From the NCBI RefSeq assembly GCF_014207935.1, contig NZ_JACHLL010000001.1, forward strand, positions 1 to 64,000: DNA of 64,000 bases, written 5' to 3'. The notes below the pieces were generated by a model. The model had not been told where the DNA came from and ran no database searches. It worked only from the letters and a program-made list of their open reading frames with translations. Each line of letters begins with the position of its first letter. Position 1 is the stretch's first letter. The position numbers and the translations under genes were made by a program. The DNA comes from Pseudomonas fluvialis (lineage in GTDB: Bacteria > Pseudomonadota > Gammaproteobacteria > Pseudomonadales > Pseudomonadaceae). Below are positions 29,442-38,904 of the stretch, piece after piece.

Positions 29442-31400
29442 ATGCCACTGCGCCTAAAGCTGGCCATCAGCTACTTACTGATTGGCCTAATCCCGGTTCT
29501 GGCCATGGCTGTGACGGTCTATCTTCACGCAGGAGAAGCTCTGCGAGAACAGAGCCTCAGTGCTCTGGAAGCCGTGGCGCATATCAAGCAGCGTCAGTTG
29601 CTGGACGACTTGCAACAGCGAAAACATCAGCTCAGCGCCCTGAGTAACAACCTGGCGACCAACTATCAGGGGCTCGATGAAATTGCCTTGATCAGTGCCG
29701 CCAACTACGACCGGGATATGTTCAAGAACTTCATCACGACCTTTGGCTATCGTGACCTGCACTTGAGTCTCCCCAGCGGCAAAGTCATCTTCAGCGTGAA
29801 CAAGCTCGACAGTCAGCAAGCGGACCTCAAGGCCAGCGCCAGCCAGTCCTCTCCGCTGGCCCGTAATGTCCAGCAAACACAACGCACGGGCAAAACAGCC
29901 ATCAGTGACCTGACCAAGAATCCACTGCATGGCAATGAACCAAGCATGCTGCTCAGCACGCCCGTTGCAGGTGAAGATCCCCAAGTACCTCTCCTGTTTC
30001 TGACCCTGGAGTTACCCGTCACCAAGCTCAACAGCCTTATGCAAACCCGCCAAGGCCTGGGAGATGCTGGCGAGACCTATCTGGTAGGTGAAGACGGCAA
30101 ACTCCGCTCGGACTCGATCCGTTTTGCCGATCTGACAGCCCTGCAGCACGACGCTGCCAAAAGTCTCGCCGTGCAGCAGGCCCTCAAAGGGGCCAGCGGT
30201 CGCCTTGAGGAACCTGGCCTTGATCAAGCCCCCTCACTCAAAGTTTTCATTCCCATCGAGTTTGCCAATCACCATTGGGCACTGATCGCCGAGATGGATG
30301 AGTCCCAGGCCTTTGCGCCAGTACGCGCACTGATGTGGCAGATTCTTATCCTGGCGCTACTCACGGTAGCCAGCGTTGCCGGCGTGACCCTATGGGTGAG
30401 CCGCAGTCTGATGCGTCCGCTAGGCGGGGAGCCGAGCCAGATGGTGCGTCTGGCTCGACGACTGGCCGCCGGAGAGCTCAGTCTTGCCAACGAGGACAGA
30501 ACGGGCCAGGCGGGGCTGATGCTGGCCCTGAGCGAAATGGCTGCAGCCTGGCACTCCATTGTTCAACGCCTGGGCACATCCAACCAGGCCATCAATCAGT
30601 CAAGCGGTGCCATCCTGAGCGCAGCCAGTACCACCCGGGACAATCTGGACCGGCAGCAACAGGCACTCGAACAGATTGTGCATGCGATTGAAGAAATGAG
30701 TGCAACGGTGCTGGGAATTGCGACCGACGCCAATGCCAGCGCCCAGAACAGCACCTCAGCCAAAACCACGTTCAGCGCCATGCAGCGCACCCTGGAACAG
30801 ATGATCAGCCAACAAGCGAGGCTGCTCGGAGGCATTCAGCAAACAGGCGAAGTAGTCGACACCCTGGCTCACGACGCCCTGCAGATCGGCACTGTACTCA
30901 ACGTAATCAAAAGCATTGCTGAACAGACCAACCTGCTGGCACTCAACGCCGCGATTGAGGCGGCCAGAGCGGGTGAGCAAGGCCGGGGCTTTGCCGTGGT
31001 TGCAGATGAGGTCCGTCAATTGGCAACCCGGACCAGTACAGCCACTGAGGAAATCGTCGGCATCATTCAGGCGCTGCAGCAGTCATCTGGTAAAGCCCAG
31101 CTAACCATGCAAGGCGCCGCTGATCAGGCGCGCGGACTAGAGCAGGAAACCAAAGCGGTGCTCGACACGCTAGGCGAACTCAACCAGTCACTGGAGAGCG
31201 TGCATGATCTGGCCTTCCGAATTGCCCAAACAGCAGAAGAACAAGCCAGTAACACACAGACCATCGACCAGCATATGCACCAACTGCATGATATGACCTG
31301 CGACAATCGGCAGACTGCCGAAAACACCCGTGCGTATGGCGAGCGCCTGCAGAACGTGGCGGTTGATCAGCAAGCACTGGTAAGCCACTTCAGGCTTTAG
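29442..31400 (+). CDS. Methyl-accepting chemotaxis protein
   Basis: 652-residue chemoreceptor from ATG 29442, which has AAGGGG about eight bases upstream. Transmembrane helices at about 10-30 and 300-320 enclose a periplasmic sensor of about 270 residues, of a length and pattern suggesting a double-Cache-like ligand domain. HAMP follows, then the signalling hairpin with its conserved tip ([20 protein letters not shown]). No C-terminal CheR pentapeptide (ends SHFRL). Codons use more A/T than the neighbours, which may reflect later acquisition. Ligand unknown. Confidence 0.88.
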   Translation: MPLRLKLAISYLLIGLIPVLAMAVTVYLHAGEALREQSLSALEAVAHIKQRQLLDDLQQRKHQLSALSNNLATNYQGLDEIALISAANYDRDMFKNFITTFGYRDLHLSLPSGKVIFSVNKLDSQQADLKASASQSSPLARNVQQTQRTGKTAISDLTKNPLHGNEPSMLLSTPVAGEDPQVPLLFLTLELPVTKLNSLMQTRQGLGDAGETYLVGEDGKLRSDSIRFADLTALQHDAAKSLAVQQALKGASGRLEEPGLDQAPSLKVFIPIEFANHHWALIAEMDESQAFAPVRALMWQILILALLTVASVAGVTLWVSRSLMRPLGGEPSQMVRLARRLAAGELSLANEDRTGQAGLMLALSEMAAAWHSIVQRLGTSNQAINQSSGAILSAASTTRDNLDRQQQALEQIVHAIEEMSATVLGIATDANASAQNSTSAKTTFSAMQRTLEQMISQQARLLGGIQQTGEVVDTLAHDALQIGTVLNVIKSIAEQTNLLALNAAIEAARAGEQGRGFAVVADEVRQLATRTSTATEEIVGIIQALQQSSGKAQLTMQGAADQARGLEQETKAVLDTLGELNQSLESVHDLAFRIAQTAEEQASNTQTIDQHMHQLHDMTCDNRQTAENTRAYGERLQNVAVDQQALVSHFRL

Positions 31401-31481
31401 CCCAGCCCCAACCCACAGGTCGGCGACAACGTCGTAGATCTCGTTTACACGGATGCATCCATTGAACAAGGAGAACTCGTT

Positions 31482-32540
31482 ATGGCCAAGCAACACTGGC
31501 TGATCTACGGCGCTAATGGCTATACCGCCCACCTGCTGGCCGAGGAGGCCGTGCGTCAGGGCCTTACCCCGATTCTCGCCGGGCGTGACCCGGCCGGTGT
31601 GCAGGCGCTGGCCACCCGGCTCGGTCTCAGCGCACGGATTTTCGACCTGAATACTCCGACGCAGGTTGCCGAACAGCTGGCCGACATCGCCGTCGTCGCT
31701 CATTGCGCCGGGCCGTTCTCGGCCACCAGCGCGCCGATGATCGAGGCCTGCCTGGCCAGCAAGACCCACTATGTCGACATCACCGGCGAGATCGGCGTGT
31801 TCCAGGCCGCACAGGCCCGCGATGCGCAGGCGCGGGACGCCGGCATCGTGCTGCTGCCAGGCTCGGGGTTCGACGTCATCCCCACCGACTGCGTCGCTGC
31901 CTGCCTGAAAGACGCACTGCCCGACGCCACACACCTGTGCCTGGGCTTCGATACCGGCAGCGGTCTGTCGCCCGGCACCGCCAAGACCAGCGTCGAAGGG
32001 CTCAAGCTGGGCGGACAGATTCGCCAGGACGGACAGATCATCAGCGTGCCGATGGCCCATCACGGTCGCGATATCGATTTCGGCCGCGGCCTCAAGCATG
32101 CCGCCACCATCCCCTGGGGCGACGTTGCCACGGCGCTCTACTCCACCGGCATCGCCAACATCAGCGTCTACCTGCCTCTGCCGGCGCCCATGGCCTGGCT
32201 GCTGCGTCTGCTTGACCCGCTGCGCCCGCTGTTGGGCAAGCCGGGCGTGCAGCGCTGGCTCAAGGGGCAGGTCGCCAAGCGCATCAAGGGGCCGTCGGCC
32301 AGCGCCCGCCAGCACCTGCCCACCTGGGTCTGGGGCGAGGCCCGCAACGCGGCGGGCGTGATCCGCACAGCCCGGCTGACCACTGGCAATGGCTACGACG
32401 TGACCGTGTACGGCGTGCTGATGAGCGTGCGGCATCTGCTCGACTACCAAGGCCCGGGCGGCTACTTCACCCCCTCGAAACTGCTGGGATCGCGTTGCAT
32501 CGAGCAACTGCCGGGCTGCGCCAGCATCGTCATCAGCTGA
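31482..32540 (+). CDS. Saccharopine dehydrogenase-like NAD(P)-binding protein
   Basis: 352 residues with an N-terminal Rossmann domain (WLIYGANGYTAHLLAEEA, about 6-23) of the saccharopine dehydrogenase/trans-acting enoyl reductase family. The segments AHCAGPFSATSAPMIEACL and HYVDITGEIGVF are diagnostic. Family members include lipid-modifying reductases and proteins of unknown activity; lysine metabolism is not implied. AAGGAG precedes ATG 31482. Its last 8 bp overlap the end of the convergent argP. Confidence 0.88.
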   Translation: MAKQHWLIYGANGYTAHLLAEEAVRQGLTPILAGRDPAGVQALATRLGLSARIFDLNTPTQVAEQLADIAVVAHCAGPFSATSAPMIEACLASKTHYVDITGEIGVFQAAQARDAQARDAGIVLLPGSGFDVIPTDCVAACLKDALPDATHLCLGFDTGSGLSPGTAKTSVEGLKLGGQIRQDGQIISVPMAHHGRDIDFGRGLKHAATIPWGDVATALYSTGIANISVYLPLPAPMAWLLRLLDPLRPLLGKPGVQRWLKGQVAKRIKGPSASARQHLPTWVWGEARNAAGVIRTARLTTGNGYDVTVYGVLMSVRHLLDYQGPGGYFTPSKLLGSRCIEQLPGCASIVIS

Positions 32541-33426
32541 TCGGCTGAAGGGTCTGCAGGGCGGCCTGACCGAGATGCCGGGTCAGGCTGGCCAGCAACT
32601 CACCGCCCTGGCGCCAGTGGTGCCAGTACAGCGGCACATCGAGAAACTGCCCCGGCAGCAGATCGACCAGTTCGCCTCGGGTCAGCTGCGCCTCGACCTG
32701 CAGCGCCGGCACCAGCCCCCAGCCAAGGCCGGCACTGGCCAGACGGACAAAGCCCTCCGACGACGGACACAGGTGGTAGCTGAAACCGCCGTGCATCCCC
32801 AGCGCAGCCAGATAACGGTGCTGCAACTGGTCATCCGGACCGAAAACGATAGCCGGCACCTCGGCCAGCCGCTCAGCCTGCACACCCTCTGGAAAATGCC
32901 GAGCAACAAACGCGGGACTGGCCAGCGCCAGGTAGCGCATGGCCCCCAGGGCCACACTGCGCGCGCCGGCCACCGGACGCTCGGCCGCGCAGACGCAGGC
33001 GGCCACTTCACCGGCGCGCATGCGCTTGAGCCCCACCTCCTGATCCTCCACCACCAGTTCCAGCAAGACCTGCTGCTCGGCACAGAAGGCCGCCACCGCC
33101 GGCGCCCACCAAGTCGCCAGGCTGTCGGCATTCAGGGCGATACGCAGCCGCTCCGGCTGGCTGCCACCGGCCAGCGCCGGCACGCTCTGCCCCAGATCGC
33201 GTTCCAGCCAGCGCACCTGCTGCACGTGGTTGAGCAGACGCTGCCCGAGTTCAGTGGCGGCTGGCGGTGTGCTGCGCTGCAGCACCGGCTGACCGACCCT
33301 GGCCTCCAGCAGTTTGATGCGCTGGGAGACGGCCGACTGGGACAATCCCAGCACCTGTGCAGCCCGCTCAAAGCCACCCTGCTCCACCACCGCGGCCAAC
33401 GCGGAAAGCAACTTGTAGTCAAACAA
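32533..33426 (-). CDS. argP: LysR-type regulator ArgP (IciA)
   Basis: ArgP activates the arginine/lysine exporter gene argO in response to arginine and lysine. 297 residues: winged HTH at 1-60 (MFDYKLLSALAAVVEQGGF, then SQSAVSQRIKLLEARVG) and a LysR effector domain. The start is TTG 33426 with AAGGA seven bases upstream; MFDYKLL is the conserved family N-terminus, so the rare start codon is well supported. It is divergent from argO across a 101-bp gap that contains a 10-bp dyad. Confidence 0.9.
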   Translation of the reverse strand: MFDYKLLSALAAVVEQGGFERAAQVLGLSQSAVSQRIKLLEARVGQPVLQRSTPPAATELGQRLLNHVQQVRWLERDLGQSVPALAGGSQPERLRIALNADSLATWWAPAVAAFCAEQQVLLELVVEDQEVGLKRMRAGEVAACVCAAERPVAGARSVALGAMRYLALASPAFVARHFPEGVQAERLAEVPAIVFGPDDQLQHRYLAALGMHGGFSYHLCPSSEGFVRLASAGLGWGLVPALQVEAQLTRGELVDLLPGQFLDVPLYWHHWRQGGELLASLTRHLGQAALQTLQPIS

Positions 33427-33470
33427 ATCAGTTTTCCTTATGAAGCATCAGCATGATTTGTTTTCCTTAT
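33421..33470. promoter_or_regulatory. Dyad and direct repeats in the argP-argO intergenic region
   Basis: Perfect 10-bp inverted repeat AAACAAATCA (33421-33430) and TGATTTGTTT (33454-33463), 23-bp spacer. Overlapping direct repeats GTTTTCCTTAT at 33431-33441 and 33460-33470 are 29 bp apart. Size and place suit a LysR-type recognition/activation site read by ArgP for argO activation and autoregulation. The left arm overlaps the argP start codon. Confidence 0.6.
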
Positions 33471-33527
33471 ACACCCGCTCACCTCAGACTCTCCAGCCAT
33501 TGCCCCACCCACTCTGGAGACATGCCC

Positions 33528-34130
33528 ATGTGGCAAAGCTATAGCAACGGCCTGCTGGTGGCCTTCGGCCTGATCATGGCCATCGGCGCGCAGAACGCCT
33601 TCGTCCTGGCGCAGAGCCTGCGCCGCGAACATCATCTGCCGGCCGCCGCCCTCTGCGTGCTGTGCGATGCCGTCCTGATCGCCGCCGGCGTGTTCGGCCT
33701 GGCCGCCCTGTTGGCACAGAGCCCGCTGCTGCTCGGCATCGCCCGCTGGGGCGGGGTGGCCTTCCTGCTCTGGTATGCCTTTCAGGCCCTGCGCCGTGCC
33801 TGCAGCAACGATGCCCTGCAGGGCAATGCCGATGCCGGGCCGCGCTCGCGCCGCGCCGTGCTGCTGAGCACCCTGGCGGTGACCCTGCTAAACCCGCATG
33901 TGTACCTGGACACGGTGCTACTGATCGGCTCGCTAGGCAGCCAGCAGGCGGTACCCGGCGCCTACGCCGCTGGCGCGGCCAGTGCCTCGCTGCTGTGGTT
34001 TCTCAGCCTGGCCCTCGGCGCGGCCTGGCTCGCCCCCTGGCTGGCGCGCCCCAGCACCTGGCGGGTGCTGGATATCCTGGTCGCCCTGATGATGCTCAGC
34101 GTTGCCGCTCAACTCATCCTCGGCCAGTAA
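33528..34130 (+). CDS. argO: Arginine/lysine exporter ArgO (LysE family)
   Basis: 200-residue inner-membrane exporter with about six hydrophobic helices. The N-terminus MWQSYSNGLLVAFGLIMAIG followed by QNAFVLAQ is the LysE/ArgO signature, and NPHVYLDTVLLIG marks the second repeat. ATG 33528 is preferred over 33522 because GGAGA lies seven bases before it but only one base before the other. Divergent argP is its likely activator. Confidence 0.9.
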   Translation: MWQSYSNGLLVAFGLIMAIGAQNAFVLAQSLRREHHLPAAALCVLCDAVLIAAGVFGLAALLAQSPLLLGIARWGGVAFLLWYAFQALRRACSNDALQGNADAGPRSRRAVLLSTLAVTLLNPHVYLDTVLLIGSLGSQQAVPGAYAAGAASASLLWFLSLALGAAWLAPWLARPSTWRVLDILVALMMLSVAAQLILGQ

Positions 34131-34317
34131 GGTCGAGTCCCAGAAAGCGGCCTGCCACGGGCTTTCCCACACAGTTGCTGCGTGGATATGCCGCACCCGG
34201 CGGTGCTATGATCCCGCTCCGCGGCGCGCCGAGCCCAGCTCCACAGCGCCGACCGGCCCGTGAACCGGTCGCTGCCTGCCGCGCCAGCCAAGCCCTGAGG
34301 AATAACGGAGAAACACC

Positions 34318-34899
34318 ATGGCCTTCGAATTGCCGCCGCTGCCCTACGAAAAGAACGCCCTCGAGCCGCACATTTCCGCCGAGACCCTGGAATTCCACCA
34401 CGGCAAGCACCACAACACCTACGTGGTGAACCTGAACAACCTGGTGCCGGGCACCGAGTTCGAAGGCAAGAGCCTGGAAGACATCGTCAAGACCTCCACC
34501 GGCGGCGTGTTCAACAACGCCGCGCAGATCTGGAACCACACCTTCTACTGGAACTGCCTGTCGCCGAACGGCGGTGGCCAGCCGACTGGCGCCCTGGCTG
34601 ACGCGATCAACGCGGCCTTCGGCTCCTTCGACAAGTTCAAGGAAGAGTTCAGCAAAGTCACCATCGGCACCTTTGGTTCCGGCTGGGGCTGGCTGGTGAA
34701 GAAGGCCGACGGCTCCCTGGCCCTGGCCAGCACCATCGGCGCCGGCTGCCCGCTGACCAGCGGTGACACCCCGCTGCTGACCTGCGACGTGTGGGAACAC
34801 GCCTACTACATCGACTACCGCAACCTGCGTCCGAAGTATGTAGAAGCGTTCTGGAACCTGGTGAACTGGGACTTCGTGGCGAAGAACTTCGCTGCCTGA
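34318..34899 (+). CDS. sodB: Superoxide dismutase [Fe] SodB
   Basis: 193-residue cytoplasmic iron superoxide dismutase converting superoxide to O2 and H2O2. Metal ligands are His27 (LEFHHGKH segment), His74 (IWNHTFYW) and Asp/His in DVWEHAYY near 157-161. The start [20 protein letters not shown] is the standard Fe-SOD N-terminus. GGAG precedes the ATG. In this genus it neighbours argO and bifA, as here. Confidence 0.97.
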   Translation: MAFELPPLPYEKNALEPHISAETLEFHHGKHHNTYVVNLNNLVPGTEFEGKSLEDIVKTSTGGVFNNAAQIWNHTFYWNCLSPNGGGQPTGALADAINAAFGSFDKFKEEFSKVTIGTFGSGWGWLVKKADGSLALASTIGAGCPLTSGDTPLLTCDVWEHAYYIDYRNLRPKYVEAFWNLVNWDFVAKNFAA

Positions 34900-34920
34900 A
34901 GCTGACCCGGCGTCATCCCC

Positions 34921-34946
34921 AAGAGCCCGGCATTTGCCGGGCTCTT
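34921..34946 (+). terminator. Hairpin downstream of sodB
   Basis: Perfect 12-bp stem AAGAGCCCGGCA / TGCCGGGCTCTT with a two-base loop, 22 bp after the sodB stop. The T-run after it is poor (GCATTTC), so termination may be partial. Confidence 0.7.
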
Positions 34947-35081
34947 GCATTTCAGCCAGACCGCAAACAGCGGCCGCGCAGAAAACTTGCCAGCAATTAA
35001 GCCCTGCGCTTTGACGAGTTGCCGTTGATTACCAATACTGCTTGGGTGCAACAACTTCCTGCCGGAACAAGGAACCGCCTT

Positions 35082-37145
35082 TTGAAGCTGGAACTGAAAA
35101 ACAGTCTGTCGCTCAAGCTGCTACGCGTCGTACTGCTCTCCGCCCTCGTGGTCGGGATCATCCTCAGCTTCTCGCAGATTGTCTTCGACGCCTATCGCGC
35201 CCGCCAGGCCGTGGCCAACGACGCCCAGCGCATTCTCGGCATGTTCCGCGATCCCTCGACCCAGGCGGTGTACAGCCTGGACCGCGAGATGGGCATGCAG
35301 GTGATCGAAGGCCTGTTCCAGCACGAGTCGGTGCAGCACGCCGCCATCGGCCACCCCAACGAACCCATGCTGGCGGAAAAATCCCGCCCACTGATGGACA
35401 AGCCAACCCGCTGGATCACCGACCCTATCCTCGGCAAGGAACAGAGCTTCTCCACCCAACTGGTGGGCAAGGGGCCCTACAGCGAATACTACGGCGACCT
35501 GACCATTGCCCTGGACACCGCACCCTACGGTGAAGACTTCGTCGCCAACTCCATCGTGATCTTCATCTCTGGCGTGCTACGCGCCTTGGCCATGGGCCTG
35601 GTGCTGTACATGGTCTACCACTGGCTGCTGACGCGGCCGCTGAGCAAGATCATCGACCACCTGTCCAACATCAACCCGGACCGTCCCAGCGAACACAAGC
35701 TGCCGATGCTCAAGGGCAACGAGAAGAACGAACTGGGGCTGTGGATCAACACCGCCAACCAGTTGCTCGCCTCCATCGAACGCAACACCCACCTGCGCCG
35801 CGAGGCGGAAACCAGCCTGCTGCGCATGTCGCAGTACGACTTTCTCACCGGCCTGCCCAACCGCCAGCTGCTGCAGCAGCAACTCGACCAGATTCTCGAA
35901 GACGCCGGACGCCTGCAACGCCGGGTTGCCGTGCTGTGCGTAGGTCTGGACGACTTCAAGGGCGTCAACGAACAGTTCAGCTACCAGACCGGTGACCAGT
36001 TGCTGGTATCCCTCGCCGATCGCCTGCGCAGCCATGGCGGCCGTCTCGGCGCCCTGGCCCGCCTGGGCGGCGACCAGTTCGCCCTGGTGCAGACCGACAT
36101 CGAGCAACCCTACGAAGCTGCCGAACTCGCGCAGACCATCCTCGACGACCTGGAAGCCCCCTTCCAGCTGGAAAGCCAGGAAGTGCGCCTGCGCGCCACC
36201 ATCGGCATCACCCTGTTCCCCGAGGATGGCGACCGCACCGAGAACCTGCTGCAGAAAGCCGAGCAGACCATGACCCTGGCCAAGAGCCGCTCGCGCAACC
36301 GCTACCAGTTCTTCGTCGCCAGCGTCGACAGCGAGATGCGCCGCCGTCGCGAGCTGGACAAGGATCTGCGCGAAGCCCTGGCCCGCAACGAATTCCATCT
36401 GGTCTACCAGCCGCAGATCGACTACCGCAGCCAGCAGATTGTCGGCGTTGAAGCGCTGATCCGCTGGCAGCACCCGACCCACGGTTTCATCTCGCCCGAC
36501 CTGTTCATCCCACTGGCCGAGCAGAACGGCAGCATCATCACCATCGGTGAATGGGTGCTCGACCAGGCCTGTCGCCAGCTGCGCGAATGGCACGATCAGG
36601 GCTTTGCTGAACTGCGCATGGCGGTCAACCTGTCCACCGTGCAACTGCACCACGCGGAGCTGCCGCGGGTGGTCAACAACCTGTTGCAGGTCTATCGGCT
36701 GCCGCCGCGCAGCCTGGAACTGGAAGTCACCGAAACCGGCCTGATGGAAGACATCTCCACCGCAGCCCAGCACCTGCTCAGCCTGCGCCGTTCCGGCGCG
36801 CTGATCGCGATCGACGACTTCGGTACCGGCTACTCCTCGCTGACTTACCTGAAGAGTCTGCCGCTGGACAAGATCAAGATCGACAAGAGCTTCGTCCAGG
36901 ACCTGTTCGAGGACGAGGACGATGCCACCATCGTACGCGCCATCATCCAGCTCGGCCGCAGCCTGGGCATGCAGGTAATCGCCGAGGGCGTGGAAACCGC
37001 CGAGCAGGAGGCCTACATCATTGCCCAGGGCTGTGACGAAGGTCAGGGCTACCTGTACAGCAAGCCCCTGCCGCCGCGCGACCTGCTGCAATACCTCAAG
37101 CAATCCCGGCGGCTCAGCGAAGTCTCGCTTGGCGAACGCCAGTAG
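35082..37145 (+). CDS. bifA: Cyclic-di-GMP phosphodiesterase BifA
   Basis: BifA degrades c-di-GMP and so favours swarming over biofilm. From TTG 35082 the product has 687 residues, the length I recall for P. aeruginosa BifA, and AAGGA lies about eight bases upstream. Transmembrane helices at about 12-34 and 165-185 flank a periplasmic domain. The GGDEF motif is degenerate (GGDQF, 329-333), so no cyclase activity is expected. The EAL domain is intact: EAL 457-459 in GVEALIRW, then DDFGTGYSS and AEGVET. Position after sodB supports the name. Confidence 0.93.
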   Translation: MKLELKNSLSLKLLRVVLLSALVVGIILSFSQIVFDAYRARQAVANDAQRILGMFRDPSTQAVYSLDREMGMQVIEGLFQHESVQHAAIGHPNEPMLAEKSRPLMDKPTRWITDPILGKEQSFSTQLVGKGPYSEYYGDLTIALDTAPYGEDFVANSIVIFISGVLRALAMGLVLYMVYHWLLTRPLSKIIDHLSNINPDRPSEHKLPMLKGNEKNELGLWINTANQLLASIERNTHLRREAETSLLRMSQYDFLTGLPNRQLLQQQLDQILEDAGRLQRRVAVLCVGLDDFKGVNEQFSYQTGDQLLVSLADRLRSHGGRLGALARLGGDQFALVQTDIEQPYEAAELAQTILDDLEAPFQLESQEVRLRATIGITLFPEDGDRTENLLQKAEQTMTLAKSRSRNRYQFFVASVDSEMRRRRELDKDLREALARNEFHLVYQPQIDYRSQQIVGVEALIRWQHPTHGFISPDLFIPLAEQNGSIITIGEWVLDQACRQLREWHDQGFAELRMAVNLSTVQLHHAELPRVVNNLLQVYRLPPRSLELEVTETGLMEDISTAAQHLLSLRRSGALIAIDDFGTGYSSLTYLKSLPLDKIKIDKSFVQDLFEDEDDATIVRAIIQLGRSLGMQVIAEGVETAEQEAYIIAQGCDEGQGYLYSKPLPPRDLLQYLKQSRRLSEVSLGERQ

Positions 37146-37167
37146 ACCGGCGCTGAGTGCAGCAAAA

Positions 37168-37195
37168 CCCAGCACGCGGAGTCTGCTGGGCTTCG
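37168..37195 (+). terminator. Weak terminator-like hairpin after bifA
   Basis: CCCAGCA / TGCTGGG stem with a nine-base loop, followed by CTTCGTT. It separates bifA from the convergent GIDE-like gene. Short T-run, so low certainty. Confidence 0.45.
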
Positions 37196-37238
37196 TTACA
37201 GCGCGGCTCGCCCCAAGCCACTTAGTGCCAACAGCCTG

Positions 37239-38141
37239 CTAGAGCGCGTTCTGCAGCAACCAGGCGGTCGCCAGCGCCCCCAGCAGACAAGCCACCGCAC
37301 CAGCCGCGGCCTGCCACTGGAAGCTGCGCGCCACGTCATCCTCACCGGAACTGGACAAGAGAAATGGCTGCGCCTCGCCAGGCCGGCGCATGATGTTCTG
37401 TGCCGGCTGCAGGCTCACCTGGCGATGGCGCTGCTCGGCCTCCAGGCCGGCGGCCAGCTGCACGCGCTGCCACTCAGGCTCATCCAGGCGGCCGTCGGCA
37501 TTGCTGTCGAAGCGCGTCAGCAGCCCCTGAAAATCCTGCTTCCACTCGCGCACCACCTCACCCCGGGCACGCTCCAGATCGAGTCCCGTGCGGCCACCAC
37601 CCTGAGTGTGAAAGTCACCGATGGCATACAGCGGCTCGCCCGCATGCAGGCGCTCTTCCTTGTAGCGATAGCCACTCTGGTTGAACAGCAGACTGAACAG
37701 GCCGCCCCGCTCGAGGCGTAGCGGATGACGCTGACTGCCATGCCAGCTCTGCCGAGTGGCCGCGCGGACTTCGGCACCGCGTGGATCGATCAGGCATTCG
37801 CCGGTGGCATCTGCCAGTCTAAGCCAGGCCTCACTGGTGCCACTCTCGACCACCCGCCAGCGCAGCTTGTTGTTGCTGTCGCGGCTGCACTCCTCGATGC
37901 GATAGCGCCACCACACGCAGGGAGTATCGGTCAGGGGCGCGCGCAGTGGCGGCTCGACCTGTTCCTTGAGCACGCCATAAAGTTCGACAAAGCCCTGGGC
38001 CGCCGAGCGAATCTTCGAGGTCGGCGTATCCAGCAGAATGCGCGCCTGCCGCCAGCGCTGCACGCACCACCAGCCACCGCCGACACAGGCGCCCACGCTG
38101 AAGGCCAGACTCAGGGCCAGGCCCGCGACATCCGTGGCCAT
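37239..38141 (-). CDS. GIDE/E3-ligase-like membrane protein with an EF-hand loop
   Basis: 300 residues. Transmembrane helices at about 5-26 and 277-297 place a central domain of about 240 residues between them. Residues about 35-190 (TSKIRSAAQGFVELYG, CVWWRYRIEE, GDFHTQGG) resemble the GIDE (BAM) domain of mitochondrial MUL1, whose bacterial relatives lack the RING finger, so ubiquitin ligase activity is not implied. DSNADGRLDEPE (212-223) is a textbook EF-hand loop. lemA precedes it on the same strand by 7 bp, so they form one unit. Confidence 0.82.
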   Translation of the reverse strand: MATDVAGLALSLAFSVGACVGGGWWCVQRWRQARILLDTPTSKIRSAAQGFVELYGVLKEQVEPPLRAPLTDTPCVWWRYRIEECSRDSNNKLRWRVVESGTSEAWLRLADATGECLIDPRGAEVRAATRQSWHGSQRHPLRLERGGLFSLLFNQSGYRYKEERLHAGEPLYAIGDFHTQGGGRTGLDLERARGEVVREWKQDFQGLLTRFDSNADGRLDEPEWQRVQLAAGLEAEQRHRQVSLQPAQNIMRRPGEAQPFLLSSSGEDDVARSFQWQAAAGAVACLLGALATAWLLQNAL

Positions 38142-38148
38142 GGGCGCC

Positions 38149-38721
38149 TCAGCTGAACAGCTGTTTCAGGTCGACATCGGCCTTCTCGGCATCGCTGAAC
38201 TGCAACAGCTCGGCGGCCTTGAAGGCAAAGAAGCGGGCGATCAGCACATCGGGAAACTGCTCGATGCGCACGTTGTTCAGATTGACCGCCTCGTTGTACA
38301 GCTCGCGGCGATCGGCAATGCCATTTTCCAGGCCACTGATGCGCTGCTGCAGGTGCTGAAAGCTCTCGTTGGCCTTGAGCTGCGGGTAATTCTCGGCCAG
38401 GGCGAACAGTTGGCCGAGACCGGCACGCAGACCGGTTTCCGCCTGTCCCAGGGCCTGCATATCGCCCTTCTGGCTGGCACTGGCCACGGCATTGCGCGCG
38501 GCGATCACCTGTTCCAGGGTAGTGCGCTCGTGCTGCATGTACTGCTTGCAGGTTTCCACCAGCTTGGGCAGTTCCTCATGGCGCTGTTTGAGCAGCACGT
38601 CGATATTCGACCAGGCCTTGCTCACCCCGTGCTTGAGGCGGACCAGCGCGTTGTACAGGGTGACCGCGTAGGCGGCGACGAGGAACAGGACAACCAGAAC
38701 GGCAACAGTGGTCAGGCTCAT
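38149..38721 (-). CDS. LemA family protein
   Basis: 190 residues from ATG 38721 (GGGAGA upstream). One N-terminal transmembrane helix (about 4-24, VAVLVVLFLVAAYAVTLYN) and an antiparallel helical bundle with the LemA hallmarks NALVRLKHGVSKAWSNIDVL and LKQRHEELPKLVETCKQYM. Function of the family is unclear; it is not related to the GacS kinase once called LemA. The next gene is the GIDE-like protein, a recurring pairing that suggests a membrane complex. Confidence 0.9.
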   Translation of the reverse strand: MSLTTVAVLVVLFLVAAYAVTLYNALVRLKHGVSKAWSNIDVLLKQRHEELPKLVETCKQYMQHERTTLEQVIAARNAVASASQKGDMQALGQAETGLRAGLGQLFALAENYPQLKANESFQHLQQRISGLENGIADRRELYNEAVNLNNVRIEQFPDVLIARFFAFKAAELLQFSDAEKADVDLKQLFS

Positions 38722-38835
38722 GCAGGCTTCTCCCTGAGGGCTGCGAAAGATTCCGGCCGATTCTACCGGCAAATGCCACCCCACACTGCCAGCCCGAGCA
38801 CAGCGGGAGAAAATCCACGGTCAGGCTTTACAGTT

Positions 38836-38854
38836 AATGCAAATATTTCGCATT
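38836..38854. promoter_or_regulatory. Fur-box-like dyad upstream of icmP
   Basis: AATGCAAATATTTCGCATT is a 19-bp near-perfect dyad, AT-rich, the length of a Fur operator (consensus GATAATGATAATCATTATC). It lies 50 bp before the imelysin start, and imelysins are iron-regulated in Pseudomonas. Candidate on pattern and place. Confidence 0.55.
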
Positions 38855-38904
38855 ATACTCACGTTTCTTATATCCCTCGCCGCGCCAGACCAGAAGGAAT
38901 CACC

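Noticed and set aside
31188..32507. 439-codon open frame on the minus strand
   Set aside because: Antisense to the saccharopine dehydrogenase-like gene, whose family motifs are clear.
37239..38141. Ubiquitin ligase function for the GIDE-like protein
   Set aside because: No RING finger cysteines are present; the label comes only from the shared membrane domain.
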